A DNA stretch of 64,000 nt from Hsuehochloa calcarea (lineage: Eukaryota > Streptophyta > Magnoliopsida > Poales > Poaceae): NCBI GenBank assembly GCA_036346395.1, contig CM070615.1, positions 27,275,282 through 27,339,281 on the forward strand, given 5' to 3'. Positions within the stretch are counted from its first letter, which is position 1; the number at the start of each line of letters is the position of its first letter. Shown one piece after another: positions 1 through 10,991 of this stretch. Below the pieces are notes generated by a model. It had not been told where the DNA came from, did no database searches, and saw only the letters and a list, made by a program, of their open reading frames with translations. A program made the position numbers and the translations under genes.

Positions 1-872
1 TGTCACATCCCCAAATTAATAAAGAAGATTACTATGCATCTCATTAGCATGCATCATGTTTTTCAAGCATTTTTATCATACTCTGCATTTGGAAAAGCTT
101 ATTCAAATATATGAACCTCCTCTTATCCAAATAAATCCTTAAGAAAACAATATCAAAAACTTAGGATCATTCTTGTGAAACAATTTATTCAATTACTACA
201 TTAATTATCATGTATTAATATAATTTTTCCCAAATTTTTGGAACCCAATATGAACCTCAGAAAATTTCAAACTCCATTATCAACTTATGCTTTTGGGAAT
301 TTGAAATATACCAAATGAATAATGAACATTGGGGTTTCTGAATTTTTTTTTGGGTACTAGGTCACCCAGGAACCCTCGTAATTATTTCACATTTTTATAA
401 ATTTTATTGTTATATTTTGGAGCTGGTCAAACTAGGAGGTTTAAAATTCAAATCTGGTCAATTAGAACCTTGTTCCTCGGGCTCAAACCCATTGCTGATG
501 GTCCGACCGAGCCGCTTGGCGGTGATTCGCCGAACCAGTTAGAACGTGGACCGTCCGATTTAAATCGAACGGCCCACAGTGAGCCACGCGATCGCGCCGC
601 GCCTCCGCGGCCCGACATGTGGGCCCAACTCTGTCGCCTTCGTCTACCTCGTGGCGGCGCAAGCGCGAAGCCAAGCGCCACGCGCCCGCCATGCTCTGCG
701 AAGCCGTCGCCGTGACCGTGACCGCCCCCTACGACCAATCCCGAGCTTCACTAGCTCACGCCGCCTCTGTTCCGTCCCTCGGTTCCGTTTAAACCACCCT
801 GTGCCCCCTTCTCTTGGCCATTCTTCCTCTCGGCACCAGAGGAAGGAGAAGCTCGTGTGCTTCGACTCTCGG

Positions 873-1382
873 GTAAGCCTCGCGCCTTTCCCCTCCCTCT
901 TCAATTCCGACCAATGGCCAATCCATTTTTGCTAATTCCAAACCTCACCGTGCCTTGTAGCTCCCGGAACGTGATCGTGTCTTCCTCGGCTCCAGTTCAC
1001 GCCCAGAGCTTGCATCCGAGGACACCGCTGTTCTATCTTTGCCTCCGGTGAGCTACTTGCTAACTTTTGCGCGTCATATCATGTCTTTTAGCTCAGGGAT
1101 GAGTTCCCCTCAACTAATTTTTGCAATACATGCCGGAGACGTGTAATTGAGAGTTGAACCAAATCGGCCGAAATCCAAACTTTTCGTCTCCCACCTTGGT
1201 CCGGTAAGCCATTCGCCAATTCCCTGCTCCTGAAGCATTCCCTAATGGTACTTGGGTTACCCTGGGGCATTCACTCGTCCTAGTTCTTCGCAGGGCCCTC
1301 TCTCCTCGGTGGACCTTACTATCGCCGTGGCCATTGCCGACGCCAAGCAAGCATCGACCTCCTTTGCCCGTCCCGAACCACG
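873..1382 (+). other. exon/intron-like leader inside the LTR (copy 1)
   Basis: Donor-like GGGTAAG at 873 pairs with acceptor-like CTTGTAG ending at 960, leaving an 87-nt candidate exon (961-1047) followed by CCGGTGAGC. A further donor lies at 1204 (CCGGTAAGC). The acceptor TTCGCAG ends at 1293 and starts a candidate exon 1294-1382, followed by GTAGC. Equivalent signals recur in the 3' LTR, in the solo LTR at 29522 and in the LTR at 38254. The 87-nt exon has the same length in the third family (47065-47151), and both copies can be read with RVFLGS...RPE in one frame. The 1135-1203 segment has stops in all frames, so the upstream part is probably untranslated. Confidence 0.45.
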
Positions 1383-1814
1383 GTAGCTTCTGGTAGTCCT
1401 TAGAACCCTGGGCACCGCTATTGGACTCTTGCGAGCTTCATTTCGCTCGCTTTGCGTTTGCCGTATCACCGCCGCCGCTCCTCTCCGACGAGTTGCCGCA
1501 TGCACCACCTCAAGGGTCGCCACCACCACCCAAAGTTGCGCAAGGATATTGCGCGGTGTAGCCGCCATGGCCGGCCTCGCCAGTGGCGCGTAAGCGCCGG
1601 CGAGCCGCGCAAGCAGCGCATGCAACAGCGTTGTCCGGACGGGCCGACAATCGTAGCTCCGTCATTAGGCCTTAATATGCAATTCTGTTATTAATGGTGT
1701 CTTAAGCGAGTATATGAGTCTATGACATGCGGCCCCGATATGAAACCCGAGGAGATAGCGGCGGTGACAAGTGGGCCTAGCCACTTAAGCGCACATTCTT
1801 GTCTTTGTGGCGGT

Positions 1815-1819
1815 CATGG
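1815..1819. repeat. target site duplication CATGG, left copy
   Basis: CATGG immediately precedes the copia 5' end and is repeated at 12781-12785 after its 3' end. The intact 3' LTR of the gypsy element has a single CATGG at the equivalent site (near 23165). Confidence 0.93.
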
Positions 1820-3592
1820 TGTGGATTTCATGGGGATATGCTCCGGATCTTAGGATGATGTGACAATTGGCAATGGCGTTTACGGTTTGTCGTTTCACGC
1901 GTTTCGACAAAGTTCTGAGCTTATTGCTCGAGGCGGTCCGACCGGTCCTTGCACGGCGGTCCGACCGGTCCCATATCGGTCGGACCGGCCATCCAAGGCG
2001 ATCGGACGGCGATGACCAAAGTGTTCAAATCAGTGGGCCAAAAATAGGTGTTGTAGACAAGTAAGGGGATCCCAATGCACTTGGTCTCATGATTTTGGAG
2101 CCTCGGTGAAAAGTTCTATTGGTTTAAAGTTTCGAGAAGGTTTGGATTTTGGGAGCTTGAATTTGGCTAAGTCTAAGGCGGTCCGGCCGCTCACGTGGAG
2201 CGGTCCGACCGCCATGGGGCGATCCGGCCGGCTCACTGGGCGGTCGGGCCGTGAATTACTGAACGTCGACCAACCGTGGCGATGTTGTTTTGTTAGGTCA
2301 AAGTCATTGGTTTCATGGCATATGATTTGCATGATGCATGTTTTGACTAACATGGGTCAAGTTGTGAAGAACTTGTTCCGAATCGTGTTTTCTTATGCGT
2401 GGTTGTGCGGGTAGCTTGGTGGTCAACGACGGTCAACGGCGAGGAGAATCGGGACTAGACTTGAAGAGTTGAGGTCGAGCGATCGGCGATGCGGGTGAGG
2501 TCAACGACTCAAGCGTGACACAAGATGGACAATTGTGACCTATTGGCGAATCCATGATGCATGGTGAAGCGGTTTAGGTCAAAAGGTTAAAGACGGCGCT
2601 TTGCGAAGCGTGCGTGTGTGACCCGTTTGTTAGTGGGCCTTAACGGAGCCCAATTAAGTCAAACCCTAAGAGTTTTAGGCCTCCACTATAAATAGGAGGA
2701 GATGGTGGCTGCACCTCTCCTCTCTCGCCTTTTGATGTTTCAAAACCCTAATTGTCTTTAGGGGAGTTGAGGTGGAGGCTAGGGCTCTTGATGGTTTGTG
2801 GTGAATTTTGTGATCCTTGATTGTTTACTGATCCATGATGGTGTGGATGTAATCCAGCTTCAATCACGAAATCAATCTATGCAAGGTTTGCTTGAGATAA
2901 GTCTCTTTTCGTTCTTGCTTTCAATTTGGTGATTTTAGGGCTTTCTTTGATCCACGAGTTTGTGATTGATTCTTTCCGTGAATTAGCTTGCTGTGATATG
3001 TGTGAATCTATCTAGCATCATCTTGATCATCAATCTCTCACGAACAAGCTTTAGGATCAAGTTTTCGTTCTTGCGGTTTTAGACCTTCGTTAATCAATTG
3101 ACAATTGCTCAAGATCGTTCCAAGAATTATCATAATATTCGATTGGAATAGGTCCTCAATAGCATATAGAAGGTGTGTGCAAAGTTTCATAAAGATTGGA
3201 GTTGAGAATCAAAAGTTTCACCTAATTGCAACCGTCATCGGTGATTTTATCGTTGTAGATCGGTTACGAGTCGGCGTCGGACCGCCGTCATCACCGGTCG
3301 ACCGATTTTGGAGCGGTCCGACCGCCAAGACAACGCCGGTCGACCGCGGCAATCGGTCCGACCGGTTGAGTATAACGATCGATCACTTTGTCTTTGTGAG
3401 TCTTGGTAATCTTAGTTGATTTTGTTATATTGCTTAGGGGTTTAATTGGATTCAATACTAGTCTTCATTGTCTTGGTATATTGATCTTCATAGCTTCCTA
3501 ATAGCTCTTGGAGTTAATTTGTATTGAGTTCATAATTTGTGAAAAAGTGGCGTGCTCTATTCACCCCCTCTAGTCGCCTTTACGGTCCAACA
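1820..3592 (+). repeat. copia element 1, 5' LTR
   Basis: A 1773-bp direct repeat of 10992-12780, bounded by TG and CA. It holds clusters of CGGTCNGACCG-type palindromes near 1930-2260 and 3270-3370. The transcription start probably lies just after the TATA box at 2687. Most differences between the two LTRs sit in the palindrome clusters. Confidence 0.92.
2687..2694 (+). promoter_or_regulatory. TATA box of copia element 1, 5' LTR
   Basis: TATAAATA lies in an otherwise GC-richer stretch, followed by GGAGGAGATGG. It is conserved in the other LTR (11860-11867) and in the related copia LTRs (49925-49932 plus; 39700-39707 and 45695-45702 minus). Position and conservation fit an RNA polymerase II core promoter. 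Confidence 0.7.
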
Positions 3593-3594
3593 AG

Positions 3595-3606
3595 TGGTAT
3601 CGAGCC
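3595..3606 (+). other. primer binding site of copia element 1 (one base short)
   Basis: TGGTATCGAGCC lies two bases after the LTR end. The usual initiator-Met primer site is TGGTATCAGAGCC, seen intact at 15416 and, reversed, at 44782. This copy lacks one base inside the CAG, which would weaken primer pairing if it is not a sequencing error. Confidence 0.8.
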
Positions 3607-3651
3607 AGGTTAGTTCAATCTTGATCTTAACCGGTCCACCGAACTTTGGCG

Positions 3652-4803
3652 ATGGATAAGTTTTCTACTAAACCGCATATCTTCGATGGGCACGACTATG
3701 CCTATTGGAAGAATCGTATGCGCGTCTTTCTTGAGAGCGAGGACAAGCTATTTGGGATGTTGTTAGAGCCCATTGGTTATTCTGAAATTGCTACACCGCT
3801 ACGCAATTCTTTTGGCTAACAACAATAAGGCTAAGAATCTTTTATATGGTGCACTTGGTAGACAAGAATATGATCGAATTTGTAATCTTTCAACCTGCGC
3901 ATGAAATTTGGAACACTCTCGAAACATATCATGAGGTTCGTCCCAAATCAAAAAGGTGCGCCAAACTGTTTACAAGCGTGAATACAATAAATTCGAGATG
4001 CGTCCTGGAGAGAGCATCGATGACATTTTCAGTCGCTTTAATAAAGTAATTAATCAAATGAAAGCTGTTGATATTGAATATTCTCAATCTGAAAATGCCA
4101 CCCATCTCTTGGCTGCAATCAACACCAAGGAGTGGGAGATGAAAGCTACTGCTATAGAGGAAAATGTTGATCTTTCAAGTCTTACTTTAGAATTGCTTTA
4201 TAGTAAACTCAAGACTCATGAAATTAAAAGAGTTGATCATCCCAAGAAAGATAATTTAGCTTTGGTAGCAGATCCTCTCAAAAAGGCTTTTGATGACTCT
4301 TTTGAATCTTCTTATGGATTTTCATTTGCTTGTTTATCTGCTATTCATGAAGAGGAACTTGAAAGTATTCCTGAAACAGAGTTAGCTCTTCTAGCTAAAA
4401 AATTCACACGGGCCTACAATAATGTGAGAAACAAAAGAGAGGTGGTCGGTGACATGCTATGAATGTGGTGAGCTCAATCATATCAGGCAAATTGCCCCAA
4501 GTGAAAGGTAAGAGCAATCATAAGGAAGGAAAGCCGACTTGGAAGAAGCCTCCTTTCAACAAATCAAGGTATGAGGCTAATAAACTTGTGAAAGGTGCTC
4601 ACGGGTCCTTGCGCTTTGAGGATCAATCCTTGAGCGATGTGGATACGGGAGTGAGGAGGACAAGGAGGAGGAGATCCTCAAGGCAAAAAGAAAGGGAAGG
4701 CCAAAGACTTCACGGCATGTGCTTCATGGTCGACAAGACGACATTGATGATGATGAGGTATCTTGTTCTTATGATGAGCTTTACGCTAAATATGATTCTA
4801 TAG
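3652..4803 (+). pseudogene. gag: copia gag, N-terminal part, frameshifted
   Basis: The ATG at 3652 opens a gag-like start (MDKFSTKPHIFDG, then YAYWKNRM), which stops at 3817 after 55 codons. The reading continues in other frames at 3846-4049 and 3956-4462, with RPGESIDDIFSRFNKVI, LYSKLKTHEI and FTRAYNNVRNKR; the last phrases are also present in the minus-strand gag at 43553-44416. The zinc knuckle expected just after NVRNKR is degenerate around 4445-4490. Gag would form the virus-like particle. At least three frame breaks make it non-functional as assembled. Confidence 0.85.
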
Positions 4804-5730
4804 TTGAGCAATTGCTTAGTCAAGATGAAGCGCTAGAATTTGTTATGACAAAAATAAGAAATTAGAGTCAAAGATTAACAAACTGAAAGTAGAGCTTAAA
4901 ATGCTAAGACTCTTAAACTCGATGAATGTTTATCTTGTCATGCTATGCACTCGAAATTACTAAGTTACAAACTGCTCATAATATTTCGTACAACAACTTG
5001 AGAATGCTAGATCTGAACTAAATGAAATTAAAAGTGCTCCTTGTGAAAAATGTTTAGAATCTAGTAAATTGATTGCTTTTGATGTGTTTGATTCTAGCCC
5101 TTGCACTTCATGTTTAGAAAAGGAGCGTGAAATCAAAGATATCTTAGAAGTCGCTAGAGTCAAATATGCTAAGCTTAAGGACAATATTGAAAATACTACT
5201 TGTGCTTCTTGTTCCACTCTTAAGCTTGAAATTGCTTTGTATAAGGAGAAATCTATGGATAAAACTTGTGATGCTTGTGTTAACTTGAGAAAGAAAATGC
5301 TTACCTTCATGATACATTAGAGAAATTTTCTAAAGGTAAGAAACAATTAAACATGATTCTTGACAAGTCTAAAACTCCTTATAAGAAGCAAGGTTTAGGA
5401 TTCAATTCTTTTCAAGACAATTCAAACCCAAAAGTCATTCAAGTCTTGGAAAAGGTTTAATTGAATTCAAAACCCAACTGCAAAAACATCTTTTAAATCT
5501 GCGGTTTTGCCCAACCTTGTATTAATTCAAATGGTGCTTCTTCTAGTGGTACCAAGTACCATTGCACTTATTGCAAAAAGGTGGACATTTGATTGAATCT
5601 TTGTTGGCGAGGTTGAAAAATGATAGGAAAAATTTTGATAGAATTTCATTCATGCAACCTAGAGCTTCTATGAGACATGGTAACACTTGAAAAGAATAAA
5701 CACGGATTAGGATTTTTATCTCATGCAAAT
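4804..5730 (+). pseudogene. copia gag C-terminal extension with spaced CxxC pairs and a second knuckle
   Basis: A coiled-coil-like, Lys/Glu/Leu-rich segment carries CxxC pairs every 25-45 residues: CEKC, CTSC, CASC, CDAC at about 5044, 5101, 5200 and 5266. A half-preserved zinc knuckle follows near 5563 (YHCTYCKK, then GGH). The minus-strand element at 42420-43531 carries the same arrangement in a cleaner frame, so the layout belongs to the family. The role is unknown; RNA or metal binding and particle assembly are guesses. It is split by several frameshifts. Confidence 0.65.
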
Positions 5731-5764
5731 CATTATGTTTCTAGACATCCTAATTCTAATGTGT

Positions 5765-5860
5765 ATCGATGGCGGTCGACCATTTGGTGCTCACCGGTCG
5801 ACCGTTTTGGTCACCGATCGACTTGAGACAAAGCCGGTCGAGACCGCCCATGGACGATTC
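5765..5860. repeat. palindrome cluster inside the gag-pol region
   Basis: Several GGTCGACCG-like units lie between the gag knuckle and the protease. The same type of unit fills the LTRs of this family. Here they sit inside what should be protein-coding sequence. Confidence 0.6.
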
Positions 5861-6029
5861 AAGTCTCATTTTAATTTGAACATTGCTCATAACCAAATGT
5901 TAAATGAAATCAAGGATAGTACTTCGGTTTGTATACTCCTTGCGAGGCGTGTGTCTCGATCTTTGGATTCCTAAATCTTATTTATCTAATCCCGAGATTG
6001 AGACACATCGTTCTTTTGCTCCTTGATTT

Positions 6030-7336
6030 TTAGGATTACGCGGAAAGGGAAGAACACGTGGTTCGTTGACTCGGATGTTCACGCCACATGACCAGGGAAC
6101 TCAAAATGGTTCACCTCTTTCACGCGAGCAACGGTGATGACTTCATCACCTTTGGAGATGATACACAAGGCGAATTGAAGGAGCAGGATCAATTAGGGTA
6201 AACAACAAATTCATTCTAAAGGATGTCGCTCTTGTGGACAAGCTTAGGTATAATCTCCTTTCGTTTCTCGACTTCTTGATGATGGGTATGAGACTGCATT
6301 TTTAAGAAAAATGCTTGTCGTGTGCTTGATTCTCTTGGTGAGCTTGTGTTTGGAATCTCTAGAGTTGGTAGAATTTTTGAGTGACTTTTGTAATCTCTTC
6401 TTTGGATCTCTTAAATGTTTGCTTACATCTTCTTCGATTTTTGGCTTTGGCATCGACGTTTGGGGCACATTGGTTTTGATCATTTGACGACTTGAGTTAG
6501 CAACCTTGATCTCATGAGAGGTTTGCCTAAGCTCAAAGTATCAAAGATCTTTGTATGTGCGCCTTGTAGGCATGGCAAACAAGTTCTTGCCTCACACCCT
6601 TCGTGACTATGGTTATGGTGACGGACCGGAGACGGTTGCTTCATATGGATCTTGTTGGTCTGCTAGAGTCCGTCGATTGGTGGAAAATGGTATATTCTAG
6701 TCATAGTCGATGATCTTTCAAGATATACTTGGGTGTTCTTTCTTACTTCAAAGGATGAAGCTTTTGGTTATTTTCATGATCTTGTTCTTCGTTTGGCTTC
6801 GAGCTTCACGGTGCTTTGAGAGCGATTCGCAGATGATAATGGCACGGAGTTCAAAAATGCTTCTTTTGCTTCTTTTTGTCTTGGCGTGGTATTGAGCATC
6901 GCTTCTCCTCTCCACACGTCCCTCAACAAAATGGCGTGGTGGAAAGGAAGAATAGGACCTTGGTCGAAATGGCTAGGACGATGCTAGATGAGTATAGCAC
7001 ACCTAGGAGATTTTGGGCCGAAGCTATTGCTACTGCTTGCCATATTGCCAATCGTGTCTTTTTGAGACCTTCTTTAGGCAAGACTCCTTATGAGCTTCGT
7101 TTTGGTAGAAAACCCTCTGTTTCGCATTTTGAGTTTTGGATCAAAATGTTTTATTCTTAAGACAGGCAATTTAGATAAATTTGAATCAAGAACTTTTGAT
7201 GGGGTATTTTTGGGTTATCCTGCTCATTCGAGGGGTTTTCGAGTTTTTAATACTGAGACTAACATTATTCAGGAGACTTGTAATGTCACTTTTGATGAGA
7301 CTAGCCCTGGAGCTAGATCAATTACTCTGAGATGAT
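6030..7336 (+). pseudogene. pol: copia protease and integrase, frameshifted
   Basis: Around 6060-6100 a degraded aspartic-protease motif can be read (VDSD, then HMTREL in another frame). A GAG-pre-integrase region follows (6200-6560; CAPCRHGKQ is legible near 6555). The integrase core has IVDDLSRYTWVFF near 6695, DNGTEFKN near 6835 and QQNGVVERKNRTL at about 6926, which give the D, D and E catalytic positions. The intact stretch 6876-7160 reads SPHVPQQNGVVE through KTPYELRFGRKP. The tail runs to about 7336. Integrase would insert the cDNA. Frames change at least four times. Confidence 0.86.
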
Positions 7337-7458
7337 TTCTGGTGACAGAGAGTATTTTTGTGGAGGAAGATGAGGACGAAGCTAATGTCATTCCTTCATC
7401 TGCTGCTGCTGAAGCGCCCATATTGATACAAGAACCTGCTACGTCTACTTCACCTTGA

Positions 7459-9140
7459 TTGAGGCTCTCTGCATCATCATCATCGCAGATACTGCGGAGG
7501 TCGAAGAAAGCGACATCTCACCCGGGCGCTCCACTTCGCATTCAGAGCCAGCTTCCTCCGGAACAGATAATAGTTAATCTACATGAGCGAGTCTCTCGCT
7601 CCAGGTATAATGATCCAAATCTCTACTCTCATTCGGCTTTTGTTGCTTCTTTTGAACCCGCGATATATCACATGCTTTATCCGATTCTAGTGGGTAAATG
7701 CCATGCATGAGGAGTTAGAGAATTTTGAAAGAAACAAAGTTTGGAACCTAGTAGAACCTCCTAGTGGTCATAATGTTATAGGAACCCGTTGGGTGTTTAA
7801 GAATAAACAAGGTGAGGATGGTTACGTGGTTAGAAATAAGGCCAGATTGGTAGCTCAGGGTTTCAGCCAAGTTGAGGGGTTAGATTTTGATGAGACATTT
7901 GCTCCTGTTGCTAGACTAGAAGCCATTCGCATTCTGCTTGCATTTGCTGCATCAAAAGGTTTTAAATTATATCGATGGATGTTAAAGTGCCTTTTAAATG
8001 GTTTCATAGATGAGGAAGTGTATGTTAAGCAACCCCTGGTTTTGAGGATCCTAAATATCCAAATCGTGTTTTCAAGCTATCTAAAGCATTGTATGGTCTT
8101 AAACAAGCCCCTAGAGCCTGGTATGATAGACTTAAGACCTTCTTGCTTAAAAATAATTTTGAGATGGGTAAAGTGGATAAAACCCTATTCATTCTTAGGC
8201 GTGACAATGACTTCTGCTTGCTCAAATTTATGTGGATGATATTATCTTTGGTGGTTCCTCTAATGCTCTTGTTTCCACTTTTCCGACACTATGTCTAGGG
8301 AATTTGAGATGAGTATGATGGGAGAGCTTAATTACTTTTGGGACTTCAAATCAAGCAATGCAAGGAAGGAACTTTCATCCATCGACGAAGTACACTAAAG
8401 ATCTTCTCAAACGCTTCAACATGGGTGACTGCAAGCCAATTTCCACTCCATGGCAACTTCAACTGTTTTGGATCCGGATGAGGAAGGAGAAGTCGTGGAT
8501 CAACGCGAGTACCGCATGACATGATCGGCTCCCTTAGATTTGTGGCCTCGAGACCGGACATTCACTTCACGGTATGCCTTTGTGCAAGATTTCAGCGTCT
8601 CGAGAACTTCCCATCGCCAAGCCGTTAAGCGCATATTCGGTATTTACACTCTACCCTCTTATATGGCATTTGGTATTCTGCTCTTGACTTTGTCCATTAG
8701 AGGTTTTTGATTCGATTTTGCGGTCGTCGGTTAGATAGGAAGAGTACCTCGTGCACTGTCACTTTCTAGGCACGTCTCTTGTATCTTGGTCTTCTAAGCG
8801 GTCTTACATTGCACAATCCATCTCCGAGGCGGAGTATGTTCTTCAGCCGCTAGTTGTCAGAGCTGATTTTGTGGATAGCGTCCACTTTGAAAGATTATGG
8901 GTTAAACTTTGCTAGTGTTCCTCTTTTACGTGATAACACTACGCTATTAATATTGCTAAAAACCCAATTGCAACATTCTAGGACTAAGCACATAGACATT
9001 CGCTTTCACTTCCTTAAAGATCATGTTGAAAAAGGTGATATTGTGATGCACTTTGTAGAGTCCAAGCTCAATTGGCGGATATTCTTACCAAGCCTTTAGA
9101 TCAAACCAGATTTTCCTCCTTAAGAAGTGAGTTAGGGTAA
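7459..9140 (+). pseudogene. pol: copia reverse transcriptase and RNase H, frameshifted
   Basis: 7703-8010 encodes a classic copia RT start: WNLVEPPSGHNVIGTRWVFK, then NKARLVAQGFSQVEGLDFDE and FAPVARLEAIR. Fingers/palm motifs continue with LYGLKQAPRAWYDRL near 8089. The catalytic YVDD is at 8229-8240, in a different frame. RNase H is recognisable at 8825-9130 (SEAEY, then HSRTKHIDIRFHFLKDHVEK and LADILTKPLDQTRF). The catalytic motifs survive, but indels separate them, so no full enzyme can be made from this copy. Confidence 0.9.
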
Positions 9141-10980
9141 TTTATCCTTATGGGTTGGTTTGAGGGGAGTTTGATCTTTTCTTATCTTTCCTTGTTCTTT
9201 TGATCTTTTATTGTTCTTTTCGAACTTAGTGATTTTTTGAACTTTTTAGATTTTTAGGCCTTTTAATTGCATCTCATTGTGTCATATTGCATTCATATGA
9301 AAAATACAACAAGTGGTATGAAAAATTTAAAAAAATGCATTGTAATATAAGATTTTACCTTATCTTTTAAAATTGATGAAGCTTTGCCTATTACCCTTTA
9401 GAGCTTTTGTATTTCAATTCTTGCTCAATGTCATGTCTAGTTCTTTGACTTGCTAGAATTATCATGCTTTTACATGTGTAGCTAAGTCTTTGCTATATGA
9501 GCTAGAACCTTTTAAACAACTCAAACTAAGAAATTGCAATTTGTGGATGTTTTAGCGAGTTGCGTAATTAGTGCTCCTCTTGTGACATTGGCCCTGTCAG
9601 AATTGCTTTGTTAGCTCTTTGATCTAAAATTGACCATTACTTGAGCTTTTGTGTTCTTGAGATTCTAATAAATGCTCTTGTGAAAAATGAAAATCAAGAT
9701 TGTCTTATGCTTAAATTGTGCCAAACTATTCTTACGAGGCGCTTGTCAAATGACATGAACTTGGAGATAGTTTGATGAACCAGACGATCTCATGGGGACT
9801 GCTTGTCAGAAATGACATGAACCTCAAGATTTGTCGCCCCGGTAGAAGCTTAGAAAGAGTTTGTGGATGGCTCCTAGTCCAGGATCTTCTTTACTAAGAT
9901 ATACCTTTAATCAACTTTTGGTCAAAGCTTAGGATGAGTTTGTGGATGGCTCCTAGTCCAGGATCTTGTCACTAAGTTAGATCATTAGTCAACTTCAATA
10001 TTCAATGCAAATGAGAAAAATGTTGACAAATAGGCGTTTACAAAATATTGAGCAAAATGATTCAATACGGGACTTGATTGACTCTTCATGTGGTCTTTGT
10101 TAGATTTTGATCTCACTTTGACATTTGACATGGCCAATTTCACTTTAGGATCCTGTTGATGAACTTCTTTGAATTTGAAGCGTTGCTTAAATTGATAAAA
10201 TCTAATGCTTTACTTTTGAGCCTTTGTGCTTAGCTTTGATATATATGTCTTACCATGATCTTGCTAGCGTTGTCGGGCTTGATATTTGTTTGTGCAATAT
10301 TAGAGAAACTACATTGTTCTTTTGGGTAATCTCCAAAGCTTCTTATCAAAAATTGAAAATACAAAAATTGAAGCCACTCCATTGCACTTCATGCATATTC
10401 CTCTTTATGCTTCTTTTGTTTACGCTTCTTTCTTTATTCTCTATTTGTTATTCTGGATAAGAGGAAGGCGTGATTCCTTGATGAATCCATTGTCAAAGGG
10501 GAGAAGATGTGTTAAATGAAAAGATATTTCTTTGGGAGAAGATGTGTAATATTTCTTTGCTACTCTTATTTGGAGAAGATGTGTTAATGAGAAGATTGGG
10601 GAGAAGTTTATACAAAGGGAGAAACGAAAATTTGAAATTTGATGATCATAGTGAGGGGAGTTCTTGAGTTGCATTCTTATTGTCTTATTGAATATTCGAA
10701 CTTGAATTGCATTCTTTTATACTCACAATGATCATAGGTCAATTGAACAATTGTTCTTTCATATGGACCTCATGTGAGAATTTTGACCCTTTTCGGAAAT
10801 CAAAGTTTTTATGCTTTCTTTTGCCTTGTCTCACATGCCTATACTATTCGATGCCACTTGGTCATGTTCATTGCTTTTTCTTGCTTATGGACCAAGTTGT
10901 GCCTTTGTGCAAAGCTGCTGAGTAAACTTCGTTTTCAAACCTCTTACTTACATTTTACGGATAATTGCCAATGTGTTCAT
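9141..10980 (+). other. non-coding 3' region of copia element 1
   Basis: About 1.8 kb between RNase H and the purine tract with no convincing ORF (the longest, about 80 codons, look accidental). It is AT-rich. It includes a direct repeat of about 79-bp period at 9846-10000 (the phrase GTTTGTGGATGGCTCC occurs twice) and three GAGAAGATGTGT units at 10500-10580. SIRE-type elements can carry an env-like ORF here; none is visible. Confidence 0.7.
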
Positions 10981-10991
10981 CAAGGGGAGAT
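10981..10991 (+). other. polypurine tract of copia element 1
   Basis: CAAGGGGAGAT directly abuts the 3' LTR start at 10992, the expected site for plus-strand priming. Confidence 0.85.

Larger units (their letters stand above)
1..1819 (+). repeat. 5' LTR of gypsy element 1, left part
   Basis: It aligns end to end with 21333-23169 of the 3' LTR. An AT-rich first 450 bp is followed by a GC-rich stretch (about 480-1690) that looks like a plant gene leader with splice-like signals. It is cut at 1819 by the copia insertion, and the LTR resumes at 12786. Short ORFs here on both strands are not supported as genes. Confidence 0.93.

Noticed and set aside
1930..3370. CRISPR-like array of short palindromic units
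   Set aside because: Units are 10-12 bp with irregular spacing, occur in every related LTR, and this is plant DNA; they are LTR palindromes, not a CRISPR array.
9141..10980. env-like gene after RNase H in copia element 1
   Set aside because: Only short frames without transmembrane or signal patterns were seen.
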